This document shows positions 1 through 8,903 of a stretch of DNA of 46,975 nucleotides, piece by piece. A program made the position numbers and the translations under genes. Source of the DNA: Nanobdellati archaeon (GTDB lineage Archaea > EX4484-52 > WAPT01). A model generated the notes under the pieces. It had not been told where the DNA came from. It did not search any database and saw only the letters and a program-made list of their open reading frames with translations. Position 1 is the stretch's first letter; the number at the start of each line of letters is the position of its first letter. Where the stretch lies: positions 1 to 46,975 of the forward strand of contig JALVWC010000015.1 in assembly GCA_027038505.1 (NCBI GenBank), read 5' to 3'.

Positions 1-261
1 TAAATAAACTGCAAAAAAACTTACAAGAAGACTCATCGCCATTTCTTCGGATTCAATGCACAAGAAATAAAGTATTGTAACCACCACCACAAGATCAATC
101 AGCTTAAATAGAACGAAATCTTCCTTGCTGTGTTTCAACAAAAATCGCGCGAATGGGTTTAGTTCAGCCCCGCACCCCAATTTACGCACCACGATAAGTG
201 TCTCTACAGCATCTACGATCCACAATACCACTATCAAAATGAATAAAAAACCAAACAACAT
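1..261 (-). CDS. Small integral membrane protein, 3' truncated by window edge (DUF5658-like, tentative)
   Basis: Own translation from ATG at 261: MLFGFLFILIVVLWIVDAVETLIVVRKLGCGAELNPFARFLLKHSKEDFVLFKLIDLVVVVTILYFLCIESEEMAMSLLVSFFAVYL..., open to base 1; not in ORF track because it lacks a stop. Confidence 0.6.
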   Translation of the reverse strand, partial: MLFGFLFILIVVLWIVDAVETLIVVRKLGCGAELNPFARFLLKHSKEDFVLFKLIDLVVVVTILYFLCIESEEMAMSLLVSFFAVYL

Positions 262-311
262 TGTGATTTATATACAAGTTTTCAATTAAATACTTTCTGC
301 TTTATGTTGTT

Positions 312-443
312 TTAAGTAAGATTGTAGTATCCTGCCACGATCACAAGCAGAATCAATGTGAGGAATAGAACCACCGCAATCTCAATGTAATCGCCTTTTT
401 TAAGACCCTTTTGATGCGAGTCTTTATCGTCCTCATCACTCAT
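312..443 (-). CDS. 43-aa single-TM hypothetical protein
   Basis: Own translation MSDEDDKDSHQKGLKKGDYIEIAVVLFLTLILLVIVAGYYNLT*; charged N-terminus plus one hydrophobic helix. Confidence 0.5.
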   Translation of the reverse strand: MSDEDDKDSHQKGLKKGDYIEIAVVLFLTLILLVIVAGYYNLT

Positions 444-480
444 ATCTAAATTTCACCTTTTAAATTATTTAAATATATAA

Positions 481-552
481 TAGCCCCGCCAGGATTCGAA
501 CCTGGGTCAGCGGGTCCAAAGCCCGCCATGCTTACCACTACACCACGGGGCT
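481..552 (-). tRNA. tRNA-Gln (anticodon TTG)
   Basis: Reverse strand AGCCCCG...GGTTCGAATCC...CGGGGCTA; acceptor AGCCCCG/CGGGGCT; anticodon loop CTTTGGA between GCGGG/CCCGC; no encoded CCA. Confidence 0.95.
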
Positions 553-591
553 ACCAAATATATATATCTTTTCCTTCCCCGAGAAATTTTT

Positions 592-1437
592 ATGGTTTAC
601 GTAGTTAAAATGAACGGTGAACGCGAGGAGTTCCGAGAGGACAAAATAATCTCCACCGCCATAAGAGCGGGGGCTCCAGAATCCCTGGCGGAAGAAATAG
701 CAAGAGTGATCAAAAAGAGAGCTTATGACGGGATCACTACAAAGGAAATTTTGAAGATGGTCAAGGAAGAACTCAAGAAACACGACCCTCACCTTGCGAG
801 GATCTACACGCTAAAGGATGCTATTGCTTCTCTTAACCCCGATATTCACGAATTTGAGTATTATGTGGCTTCCCTTTTCAGGTTGCGCGGCTACAGGGTT
901 AAGAGAAGCCCGGAACCGAAACCCGAGGGAAAGTGTGTGGAACATGAAATAGATGTCCTGGCCGAAAAAAATAATAAAATTATCATTGTGGAGTGCAAGC
1001 ATCACTACAGGGAGAGAACATTTACGGGCCTTGATGTGGTGATGCGACAGCACGCCAGATTAATAGATCTGAGAGAGGGATGGGATCTGGGGAAGAAAAA
1101 CGCCATAAATCCATCTGAAGCTTGGGTGACGACGAACACAAAATTTTCGGATCACGCTATTAGATACGCGAAGTGCAGAGGCATCAAACTTCTGAGTTGG
1201 AGATTTCCTGAAGGACATAGTTTTGCGGACTGGGCAAATGAAATGAAGGCATATCCACTCACAGTGATCAGCATGCCTTTGAGAGATAGGGAAGCGCTTA
1301 TCCCTTTCGGGATATGGAACGTTGTTGACTTTATGAACGCTGACGACGATACCTTGAAGAGAGCAGGCCTTAAAGAGTCCGCAATAAAAAATTACAGAAA
1401 ACGGGTGTTGGCGATCTCTCAACTGTTGAATGGTTGA
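592..1437 (+). CDS. ATP-cone domain protein with PD-(D/E)XK (Mrr/restriction-endonuclease-like) nuclease domain
   Basis: N-term VVKMNGEREEFREDKI...ITTKEILKMVKEEL resembles ATP-cone; EIDVLAEKNNKIIIVECKHHY fits the nuclease D...ExK motif; possible HhH-like C-term. Confidence 0.75.
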   Translation: MVYVVKMNGEREEFREDKIISTAIRAGAPESLAEEIARVIKKRAYDGITTKEILKMVKEELKKHDPHLARIYTLKDAIASLNPDIHEFEYYVASLFRLRGYRVKRSPEPKPEGKCVEHEIDVLAEKNNKIIIVECKHHYRERTFTGLDVVMRQHARLIDLREGWDLGKKNAINPSEAWVTTNTKFSDHAIRYAKCRGIKLLSWRFPEGHSFADWANEMKAYPLTVISMPLRDREALIPFGIWNVVDFMNADDDTLKRAGLKESAIKNYRKRVLAISQLLNG

Positions 1438-1442
1438 GCATT

Positions 1443-1982
1443 ATGGCCAAACCAAGACCCACCAAAAGGAGGAGAGGAGGGAAGGAAGCGGATAAGAACG
1501 AAAGGAAGGATTTGTATTTTTCCATACTCATTGCATTCATGCTGACATTTTCGGTTTTTGCCGCAGTTTATAGCGGTGGGATGTTTGCACACTCAAAAAA
1601 ACAAAAACTTCCATCAAACTTAGAGATGAACAGACCACTTTCGGCTGAGGAGATCAATTACATTCTTTCGAATGGCAAAGCTGTGCTTGAAGTTATCTTG
1701 CCAAAGAATTGCAGCGAGGAATGCATGTCCACATATAATCAGTCCGTGCAGCTCATTAGGGTATTCTACCCCCTCCTATATCTTTCCACCTACAGAGGTA
1801 ACGTCTCCAACATAGTCCTAAATCTCTATACTCCATTAGAAACAATAAAAAACGCATCCAACATCACCGTTATTGAAAACTACCTGTGTAGCATAGTTAA
1901 TCCAAAACCAACTATGTGTGTTCTAAATGAGATAATCGGGAATTCAACTGAAGAAACAATAAAAAACGCATCCAACAAATGA
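1443..1982 (+). CDS. Membrane-anchored hypothetical protein
   Basis: Basic N-terminus, one TM (FSILIAFMLTFSVFAAVYSGG), extracytoplasmic region; ORF track starts at TTG 1434, ATG at 1443 preferred. Confidence 0.6.
   Translation: MAKPRPTKRRRGGKEADKNERKDLYFSILIAFMLTFSVFAAVYSGGMFAHSKKQKLPSNLEMNRPLSAEEINYILSNGKAVLEVILPKNCSEECMSTYNQSVQLIRVFYPLLYLSTYRGNVSNIVLNLYTPLETIKNASNITVIENYLCSIVNPKPTMCVLNEIIGNSTEETIKNASNK
1838..1977 (+). repeat. 26-bp perfect in-frame direct repeat (1838-1863 and 1952-1977)
   Basis: agaaacaataaaaaacgcatccaaca present twice, 114 bp apart; both copies encode ETIKNASN. Confidence 0.95.
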
Positions 1983-2035
1983 AAAACCATAGAAAGAATT
2001 AATTAAAAAATAAAAAAAGGGTTTGCTGTCCTCCT

Positions 2036-2365
2036 TTAAAATCCTCCGAACAGCGCACCAAGACCTGCTGCAGCTTCCTCCTCCTTTTTGCCCTCGTCTT
2101 CCTTCTTCTCCTCTTCCTTTACTGGGGCCTCACCACCTGCTGCTGCCTCGCCAGCCGGAGCAGCGGCAGCAGGAGCTCCCACAGCGATGGTCGGTGCTTT
2201 GCTTATCGCTTCCTCAATGTCCACTTCCTCCAACGCTGCCACGAGCGCTTTTATCTTTGCCTCATCTGGCTGTATCCCTGCAGCCTCCACAACTTTCTTT
2301 ATATTATCCTCGTTTATTTCCTTCCCTGCTTTGTGCAGGAGTAGAGCCGCGTATATATACTCCAT
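2036..2365 (-). CDS. rpl12: Archaeal ribosomal protein L12/P1
   Basis: [21 protein letters not shown]..., Ala/Glu hinge, C-term GLGALFGGF. Confidence 0.97.
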   Translation of the reverse strand: MEYIYAALLLHKAGKEINEDNIKKVVEAAGIQPDEAKIKALVAALEEVDIEEAISKAPTIAVGAPAAAAPAGEAAAGGEAPVKEEEKKEDEGKKEEEAAAGLGALFGGF

Positions 2366-2367
2366 GT

Positions 2368-3225
2368 TTAACTACCCCCCTTATCATTTTTATTTTCAAC
2401 CGCTTCATTTAAAGCCACGGCTTCAAACTGCGCCTTCTGAAGGAGCATTTCGATGACTTCCTTTTCGTATATCACGGCGTTGTAAGCAAGGTTGAACGCG
2501 TGCTGTGCAGCCTCAACAAGCTTAAGCTCAACGACCTCTCTTGCCGGATAGTCTGTATTGTAAGCAAGATTGAAGGCCTTCTGCACAGCCTCGATGATCT
2601 CATTCTCATACTCCTCAGCGCTGACATCAAGCACATCCTGTGTGTACACAACTCCGTCCTCCCATGCTCCTACAAGCTTAAGCCCTATGGATGATGCCTT
2701 TATTCCGAGCTTCATGAGCACGTTTGCAACCTTTTCGTCTATAACGTCTCCTGGATCGAGTAGCTTACAATCCTCTTGTACAACTATGTCTTGCCCTTGA
2801 ATTGATGCTTTTATGCCAACCGATTTGAGATCACTGATTATGGGCCCTGGCGGGAGTCCAGTTGGGCCTGCAGGAACGACAATTTCCCTTTCAGCCCTTT
2901 CTCCCGGCTTTGCGAAAGTTGGGGTTCTCTTTTTCTTGAGCAATTTAAACAGACGGAAAGGATTATCATCCGTGAGAAGTATTGCTGGCATTTTAACCTC
3001 CAGCTCGAGGAGCTTTTCGAGATTGGACTTATTGGCTCCTCTGATTGCACGTTCAAGTATGCTTTTCTTCTCTACCTTTATTATGGCTTTTCCTCTCAGT
3101 TCCTTCCTTATCTGCTGGAAGGGATCTGACGGCAAACCGTAAATATCTATGATTCCCACAACTCTATACTTCTTTATGAGGTCGGCAAGTTCCTTGACCC
3201 TCTTTATTTTTTCCTCCTTTACCAT
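2368..3225 (-). CDS. rpl10: Ribosomal protein L10/P0
   Basis: Acidic ribosomal P0-type sequence; synteny between L1 and L12. Confidence 0.95.
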   Translation of the reverse strand: MVKEEKIKRVKELADLIKKYRVVGIIDIYGLPSDPFQQIRKELRGKAIIKVEKKSILERAIRGANKSNLEKLLELEVKMPAILLTDDNPFRLFKLLKKKRTPTFAKPGERAEREIVVPAGPTGLPPGPIISDLKSVGIKASIQGQDIVVQEDCKLLDPGDVIDEKVANVLMKLGIKASSIGLKLVGAWEDGVVYTQDVLDVSAEEYENEIIEAVQKAFNLAYNTDYPAREVVELKLVEAAQHAFNLAYNAVIYEKEVIEMLLQKAQFEAVALNEAVENKNDKGGS

Positions 3226-3237
3226 AGGGCAACGACC

Positions 3238-3879
3238 TTAAAACTCATCCACTTTAATCGGAGACCCCATCGTGGTCTTGATGTATATGCTCTTTATATT
3301 TTGTTTTCCAGCCGGCAACTTCTGAATAACAGCATTAATCACAGCTTCGAAGTTCTTTTTGAGATCCTCATCGCTCATGTCTTCAGTCCCTATTGGACAC
3401 TGGATAAGCGGGCTATCTTTAAGCACAACTCTTATACTTCTTTTCAGCCTCTCAATTATGGTTTTTATGTCTGCTTGAGGCGGAACGGGTTTTGGCATCT
3501 TGTTACGTGGACCCATGAACCTACCCATAGCCTTACCTATCCTTGCCATCAGCTGCGGTTCAGCAAGGAAAAAATCGTTTCTTTTGACGAGTTTCTTTAT
3601 GGCCTTCTTGTCCCCCTCTATTTTCTCCAGCGTTTTCTCATCCACAACTTCGTCCGCGAGCTCCTTGGCAACCTCGGCCAAACTCTTCCCGATAACACAG
3701 ACTCTCACGTTTTTACCTCTGCCCGCTGGTAGGGGGATCTCCAGCACGAATCTGTTGGACGGGTTTTTGACATCAACATCTCTTAAATTTATTATAAGGT
3801 CTACCGTCTGCACGAATTTCCTCTTCTTGCTGTTCTCCCTCATTTTTTTCAGAGCTTCGTCAATATTCATTGGCATCAC
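3238..3879 (-). CDS. rpl1: Ribosomal protein L1
   Basis: [26 protein letters not shown]...[14 protein letters not shown]. Confidence 0.97.
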   Translation of the reverse strand: MMPMNIDEALKKMRENSKKRKFVQTVDLIINLRDVDVKNPSNRFVLEIPLPAGRGKNVRVCVIGKSLAEVAKELADEVVDEKTLEKIEGDKKAIKKLVKRNDFFLAEPQLMARIGKAMGRFMGPRNKMPKPVPPQADIKTIIERLKRSIRVVLKDSPLIQCPIGTEDMSDEDLKKNFEAVINAVIQKLPAGKQNIKSIYIKTTMGSPIKVDEF

Positions 3880-4367
3880 TCCTTCAGGAGGTGATCATAT
3901 TTACCCTCTTCTATTTCTTTCAGCACTTCCTTTGGATGTTTACCCTCAACAGTAACGCCGCATGATACACATGCTCCGACTATGCATTTCACAGCTCCCT
4001 TAAGCGTCTTAGCAAGCATGCTATCCCTCTTCATCCTCGCTATCTTGACAACCTGTTCCATGGCTAGGTTTCCTACCCACTCCTTACCCGGCTCCTTGGC
4101 GAGTTTCTCAACTCCCAACTCTTTCTTTATGAGCTGAGAGACTGGAGGTGACCCCACTTCCACTCTGAACTCCTTTGTGTCGGTATCAACTATGATCTTG
4201 ACGGGCACTTTCATTCCCGCAAAGTCCCCGGTTTTGCGATTTATCTCATCTATAACCTCCTTTATGTTTACCTTCAGCTGGCCCAAAGCCGGGCCGAGAG
4301 GTGGAGCTGGCGTTGCTTTTCCTCCTTCCACCAGCGCTTCAACGATTTTCTCCGGCATAACCCTCAC
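3876..4367 (-). CDS. rpl11: Ribosomal protein L11
   Basis: [24 protein letters not shown] motif. Confidence 0.97.
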   Translation of the reverse strand: MRVMPEKIVEALVEGGKATPAPPLGPALGQLKVNIKEVIDEINRKTGDFAGMKVPVKIIVDTDTKEFRVEVGSPPVSQLIKKELGVEKLAKEPGKEWVGNLAMEQVVKIARMKRDSMLAKTLKGAVKCIVGACVSCGVTVEGKHPKEVLKEIEEGKYDHLLKE

Positions 4368-4804
4368 TCTTCCTTTATGACCTTAAGCAGATCAGCCTTT
4401 ATGGTTATTGGGATTGGAACGGCGGAATCTATAAGTTCTATCTTCGCCTCTCTTTTTTCCTCATCAATTTTTATCACCTTGGCTTTCTCCCTCTTGAATG
4501 GACCGCCGATTATCTCGACTATGTCTCCCTCCTTTATCTTTATCTCAGGAGCTTTGGCTTCAAGGAAGTTCTCGATATCCTCTATTTTGACCTCTTTTTC
4601 TATGAGTCCTCTAACGTGCGGTACACCCGTAACGAGCTTTCTTATTTCATCGATATTATCTCCCTCGATGAATATGTACCCCTTGAGTTCCGCAGGCGCG
4701 AGTATCGCCTTTATTCCCAGTTTGTTAGCTTTAACTTTCGCTTCAAGAGATTCCATAACTATTTTCTCCCTTCCTATAGTGATCCTGGCAGTAAGTATGA
4801 CCAT
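4364..4804 (-). CDS. spt5: Transcription elongation factor Spt5/NusG (archaeal)
   Basis: NGN region ([17 protein letters not shown]...VPHVRGLI) and KOW region ([21 protein letters not shown]). Confidence 0.95.
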   Translation of the reverse strand: MVILTARITIGREKIVMESLEAKVKANKLGIKAILAPAELKGYIFIEGDNIDEIRKLVTGVPHVRGLIEKEVKIEDIENFLEAKAPEIKIKEGDIVEIIGGPFKREKAKVIKIDEEKREAKIELIDSAVPIPITIKADLLKVIKEE

Positions 4805-4821
4805 CTTCTCACCCAGACAGA

Positions 4822-5019
4822 CTACATTCTTATGATCCCATAATTTGAGAGGAGCACGAAGATCGCAAATATTAAATATCCTATTGCACCTATGATGGTC
4901 ATTCCGAGAAGTGTTATTTTGATGGTGAGCTTGATCTCCTCCAAACTGGGTTTTTTCATTATTTTAAGCACTCTGATACACTGGTTTACGAACGATATTA
5001 TTTTCTCCTTCATCTTCAT
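4822..5019 (-). CDS. secE: Preprotein translocase subunit SecE
   Basis: MKMKEKIISFVNQCIRVLKIMKKPSLEEIKLTIKITLLGMTIIGAIGYLIFAIFVLL; synteny with spt5; ATG 5019 preceded by SD-like GGGGAG, preferred over the track's TTG 5097. Confidence 0.9.
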   Translation of the reverse strand: MKMKEKIISFVNQCIRVLKIMKKPSLEEIKLTIKITLLGMTIIGAIGYLIFAIFVLLSNYGIIRM

Positions 5020-5053
5020 GATTTCTCCCCGATGCCATTTACGTCCCAAGAAT

Positions 5054-5086
5054 CCGCCCCTCCTGCCCCGACGGGCAGTACGGCGG
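5054..5086 (-). promoter_or_regulatory. Stable stem-loop in putative 5' leader of the secE-spt5-L11-L1-L10-L12 transcript
   Basis: CCGCC-GUA-CUGCCC-GUCG-GGGCAG-GAGG-GGCGG on the minus strand; TATA-like TTTTTAAATTTT at about 5112-5123. Confidence 0.45.
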
Positions 5087-5187
5087 GCGACAGGCAAGTT
5101 TATTTGGACTAAAATTTAAAAATATTTATGAAAGGCAAGAACACGCAGCTTGTTTTCAATATCTTGATACTGTACACGAGAGACACA

Positions 5188-5196
5188 CTTAAAAAT
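5188..5196 (+). promoter_or_regulatory. Archaeal TATA-box-like element for the FAD-oxidoreductase gene (near-leaderless start)
   Basis: cttaaaaat about 30 bp upstream of ATG 5223. Confidence 0.4.
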
Positions 5197-5222
5197 GTTG
5201 TTACCCAAATTCATCCAATGGC

Positions 5223-6626
5223 ATGCCTCCAAAGAGTTACGATGTCATCGTTATAGGTAATGGTTTCTCGGGATTAACCGCGGTTTTGGAGCTTGAAAAT
5301 AAGGATAATTGCTCCATCTGTGTTATCGGTCCGGAAAAATATCCAAGACCGAACAACGGAAAGTTTATCCTTTCTTTAAAGGATGAAATTCGCGCAAACC
5401 CCGGTTACAGGAGGCCAGGTGGGGAACTGCAGGATCATTTTTACAGAAACGGCAGGGTTGATGAGTTTCTGAAGCTGGAGGAAAAAGCCAGGGATTTGCT
5501 TTACGACTGGTCGGAGTACACTGGAATCGATTATTGTGAGTATCCGAATTCGGAAAAACGTGAGGAAATAGAAAGGTTTGTGAGAAATGCAAATAAAAAG
5601 GGAATAAGCGTTACCATCTCTGATGTTATATTTATAGGTGGGGTCAACAGCACGCGTGACCTTTTGAATCGCCTTTATGACCATCTAAAGAACGAGTGTT
5701 CTAATGTTGATGTTGTGAACGGGCTTGTCGGAAGAGTGTCTCCTGAGGAGAAATGTGCTGTGCTTGAGAACGGTGATAGAGTGAGGTACCGAGATGCGGT
5801 TTTTCTCGCGTGCGGGAGGGAGGGCATAGCAAAGGGCATATTCGATGAACTCAAAGCGCAGGGCTATATAAGGGAGGAGAACGGGGAAAAGAACCTGCTC
5901 GGCGGTGTGGTTCTCGAGGCCCCAGAAACAATTTTCCCCGAGGTTATGAATTACATGTGCGAGCCTAAACTCACCCTGATAAGCGGAAGAAGGGACGATG
6001 TCGTTCGTACCTATGGTTATTATCCTCACGGAAGGGTTGCGGTGGTGGATTACGGAAATGGAATCAGATGCGTAAACGGCATAATGGATGAGAACAGGAG
6101 GAGCGACAACACGGTATTGGGGATCGTGACAGAAATCAGGTTCACCGAACCGTTCAACGACACACACCTTTACGGAAAGAGGCTCAGCGAGAACACGCTT
6201 ATGCTTGGTGGTGGTAAGCCAATAATACAGAGGCTGGGCGATTATGAGAAAGGCAGGAGAAGCACGGAAAAAAGAATAAAAAACAACAGACTCGTCCAAC
6301 CCACCCTCACGTTAAATGATGTGACTCCTGGGGACATAAGTTTTGCATATCCCGATAGGGTTATGGACAACATATACGACGGCATAAAGAAGCTGGATGC
6401 TGTTATCTGCGGGCTTGCGGAACCATCAACTTTGATGTACGCCCCCCTCATAATCCTGAAGCCGTCCAGAATTAATGTTGATCCCTTCACGATGAGGCTT
6501 AAAACAGATAGAACTGAAAGCGAAATCTATGTGCTCGGTGACATGAACGGAATATGCAGGGGTAATGCGGATGCCATTATTTCAGGCATGATTGCTGCTG
6601 ATTCTTTCACAAAAAATAGGGAATGA
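5223..6626 (+). CDS. FAD-dependent dehydrogenase/oxidoreductase (COG2509-like)
   Basis: N-term Rossmann DVIVIGNGFSGLTAVLELE; C-term EIYVLGDMNGICRGNADAIISGMIAAD. Confidence 0.75.
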   Translation: MPPKSYDVIVIGNGFSGLTAVLELENKDNCSICVIGPEKYPRPNNGKFILSLKDEIRANPGYRRPGGELQDHFYRNGRVDEFLKLEEKARDLLYDWSEYTGIDYCEYPNSEKREEIERFVRNANKKGISVTISDVIFIGGVNSTRDLLNRLYDHLKNECSNVDVVNGLVGRVSPEEKCAVLENGDRVRYRDAVFLACGREGIAKGIFDELKAQGYIREENGEKNLLGGVVLEAPETIFPEVMNYMCEPKLTLISGRRDDVVRTYGYYPHGRVAVVDYGNGIRCVNGIMDENRRSDNTVLGIVTEIRFTEPFNDTHLYGKRLSENTLMLGGGKPIIQRLGDYEKGRRSTEKRIKNNRLVQPTLTLNDVTPGDISFAYPDRVMDNIYDGIKKLDAVICGLAEPSTLMYAPLIILKPSRINVDPFTMRLKTDRTESEIYVLGDMNGICRGNADAIISGMIAADSFTKNRE

Positions 6627-6646
6627 GAGGGGTGTTAACTAGGAAA

Positions 6647-7759
6647 TCAGATAAAGTCTATGCCGAGCTTCCTTTCTATGTCCTTCTTTTTCTCCTCGCT
6701 GAACGGCCTCTCAGGCCCGTAGATCTGTGGGCTCTGCACACCGGTCACTATGACCATAACCCTCAATGATTCTCCCAGGCTCCTGTCGATCTGCGCACCC
6801 CATATGACCTTCGCGTCAGGAGAGAGTCTTGAGGTAACGGCGTTAACAACCTCCTTCGCCTCTCTAAGCGTCAGGTCCTGCCCACCAACAACGTTGATGA
6901 GAGCACCTCTCGCACCCTCTATGTCAACATCAAGCAACGGGTTGTTCAGAGCTTTTTGCACAGCTTCATATGCCCTGTTTTCGGTGTCACTCTGACCCAT
7001 ACCGATGAGGGCAAGACCCCCGCTATCCATCACAGCCTTTATATCGGCAAAATCAAGGTTGATCAGTCCCGGCTTGGTAACAAGCTCGGCTATACCCTTC
7101 ACAGCATTTACCAGTATCTCGTCAGCAACCTTAAAGGCTGTATTTATGGAGACGTCAGGCACAATCTCGAGTAGCTTGTCGTTGGGTATGACTATAAGAG
7201 TGTCAACAACCCCCTCCAGCTGCTCAAGTCCCGTTTTCGCATTTGCAGCTCTGTGTGCTCCCTCCATGGAGAACGGGAGGGTCACTATTGCAACCGTGAG
7301 CGCACCAAGCTTCTTGGCTATTTCAGCTATGATCGGCGCTGAACCAGTTCCGGTACCCCCACCAAGACCGCAGGTTATGAAAACCATGTCGGCTCCTTCA
7401 AGGGATTTCTTTATTGTCTCTTTGGATTCTTTCGCTGCAGCTTCTCCTATCTTTGGATTGGCCCCGGCGCCAAGACCTCTTGTGATCTCCTTTCCGATGA
7501 GTATCTTGACATCCGCATCGGTGTACAGAAGATCCTGCGCATCGGTGTTTATCGCTATGGTTTTCACACCCTCAACCCCGACCTGCACGAGCCTTGAGAT
7601 CGTGTTGCATCCGGCTCCACCAGCTCCAACAACGACAATCTCAGCCTTTCTGGTCTTCAAGAGTTCTTCAAGCTCGCCATTCGCCTCCGTTTTTTGTCGA
7701 GCATGAGCCTCAACTTCAGGTTCAGGAGATCCTTCAACATCCTTAACATCCTGCACCAT
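6647..7759 (-). CDS. ftsZ: Cell division GTPase FtsZ
   Basis: VVGAGGAGCNTI, CGLGGGTGTGSAPIIAE tubulin signature. Confidence 0.98.
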   Translation of the reverse strand: MVQDVKDVEGSPEPEVEAHARQKTEANGELEELLKTRKAEIVVVGAGGAGCNTISRLVQVGVEGVKTIAINTDAQDLLYTDADVKILIGKEITRGLGAGANPKIGEAAAKESKETIKKSLEGADMVFITCGLGGGTGTGSAPIIAEIAKKLGALTVAIVTLPFSMEGAHRAANAKTGLEQLEGVVDTLIVIPNDKLLEIVPDVSINTAFKVADEILVNAVKGIAELVTKPGLINLDFADIKAVMDSGGLALIGMGQSDTENRAYEAVQKALNNPLLDVDIEGARGALINVVGGQDLTLREAKEVVNAVTSRLSPDAKVIWGAQIDRSLGESLRVMVIVTGVQSPQIYGPERPFSEEKKKDIERKLGIDFI

Positions 7760-7814
7760 CTTGCATCACTCCCCGGTGAGTATTGATTATGTCTTATAAT
7801 CATGTCTTAAATTT

Positions 7815-8591
7815 TTAAGTTTTAGGTTGTTCCTTTTCGTTTTTCGATTTTTCATCATCCTTTGATTCAGAATCCTCACGCATCTCGGCGCTTCTCCCAT
7901 CTGCTCGATTTTCTTTATTTTCACCTTTTTTCTCTTTTTCACCACCCATTATGATTTCAACACTTTCAACCTCTTTCACGTATTTTGTTATTTCTTCCTT
8001 TATCCTGTCCGCTATCTGTTCTGCAATGATCATCTTAACCGTAATTGTAGCTTTCTTATCCTCAATTTTAACATCAAATCCATCATCCGGCATGAGGGTG
8101 TGATACTTAAAGATGGCCTTAACTTTTTCGGCAGGATCCGTAACTTTCCTTATTATCTTTAGTTGGTACTCAACGCTCTTTCCAGCAAGAGGGTGATTGA
8201 AATCGACCACAACTCTCCCAGAAGAGACGCCCACAACTCTGCCTTCAACGTTGTTAAAGTAAATAACCTCCCCCACCCTAGGTGTTATGCCCTTTTTCCT
8301 GAACATTGTAAGGGAAAAAACCCTAACAAGTTTCTGATTCCTCTTACCGAATGCCTTCTCGGGCGGAAGCTCTATGACTTTTTTATCGCCCTCCTTCATT
8401 GTGAGAAGAGCTTCATCCAACCCATTTATAACGTGTCCGGCCCCCACCACCACAGTTATGGGGCCGTAGATAGTGTGTTCAGAATATATTCCTGCTTTTT
8501 TTGCAACTTCTTCATCGGTTGTGTCAAACACTTCCCCGGAACTCTTAACCCTTCCGGTGTATTCTATTTCCACAAAGTCCCCTTTTTCCAT
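7815..8591 (-). CDS. FKBP-type (SlyD-like) peptidyl-prolyl isomerase
   Basis: GDFVEIEYTGRVKSSGEVFDTT...VVVGAGHVINGLDEALLTMKEGDKKVIELPPEKAFG; charged low-complexity C-tail. Confidence 0.92.
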   Translation of the reverse strand: MEKGDFVEIEYTGRVKSSGEVFDTTDEEVAKKAGIYSEHTIYGPITVVVGAGHVINGLDEALLTMKEGDKKVIELPPEKAFGKRNQKLVRVFSLTMFRKKGITPRVGEVIYFNNVEGRVVGVSSGRVVVDFNHPLAGKSVEYQLKIIRKVTDPAEKVKAIFKYHTLMPDDGFDVKIEDKKATITVKMIIAEQIADRIKEEITKYVKEVESVEIIMGGEKEKKGENKENRADGRSAEMREDSESKDDEKSKNEKEQPKT

Positions 8592-8657
8592 AGAGCATCA
8601 CGTTGCAAATGAAAGCGAAGGTGAATAATTTAAAAGATGAGTAAAATTTAAATAAGC

Positions 8658-8903
8658 ATGTCGGACTGGATCGCTGAGCTCGATGTTGAGAAAAAGAAGC
8701 AGCTCGTATCTCTTCTCTCAAGAATTCAGAGATATGAGGGTGTTTACCAGCATGCCGAGGAACCGGCAATAGCGCAGATCTGGATGGCCCTGCTCGATCT
8801 TTCCAGCAGACTCGAAAGGCTGGAAAAAAAGGTCAGAAAACTTGAAATAAAGCTCGCATCCGTTTCCTCAGGAAGTCTGTTGGAAGACCTCAAAAATTAC
8901 TGA
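8658..8903 (+). CDS. Small coiled-coil hypothetical protein (81 aa)
   Basis: MSDWIAELDVEKKKQLVSLLSRIQ...SSRLERLEKKVRKLEIKLAS; heptad-like; converges on and overlaps the pgi gene. Confidence 0.6.
   Translation: MSDWIAELDVEKKKQLVSLLSRIQRYEGVYQHAEEPAIAQIWMALLDLSSRLERLEKKVRKLEIKLASVSSGSLLEDLKNY

Noticed and set aside
2023-2456. Plus-strand ORFs of 129 and 122 aa opposite L12
   Set aside because: Antisense to a clearly conserved ribosomal gene; Pro/Leu/Ser-rich composition typical of shadow ORFs.
5129-5257. Short plus-strand ORF MKGKNTQLVFNILILYTRDTLKNVVTQIHPMACLQRVTMSSL
   Set aside because: Spans the promoter and overlaps the FAD gene in another frame; no coding support.
7005-7706. 233-aa plus-strand ORF opposite ftsZ
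   Set aside because: Shadow of ftsZ codons (Ser/Pro/Ala-rich), no recognisable motif.
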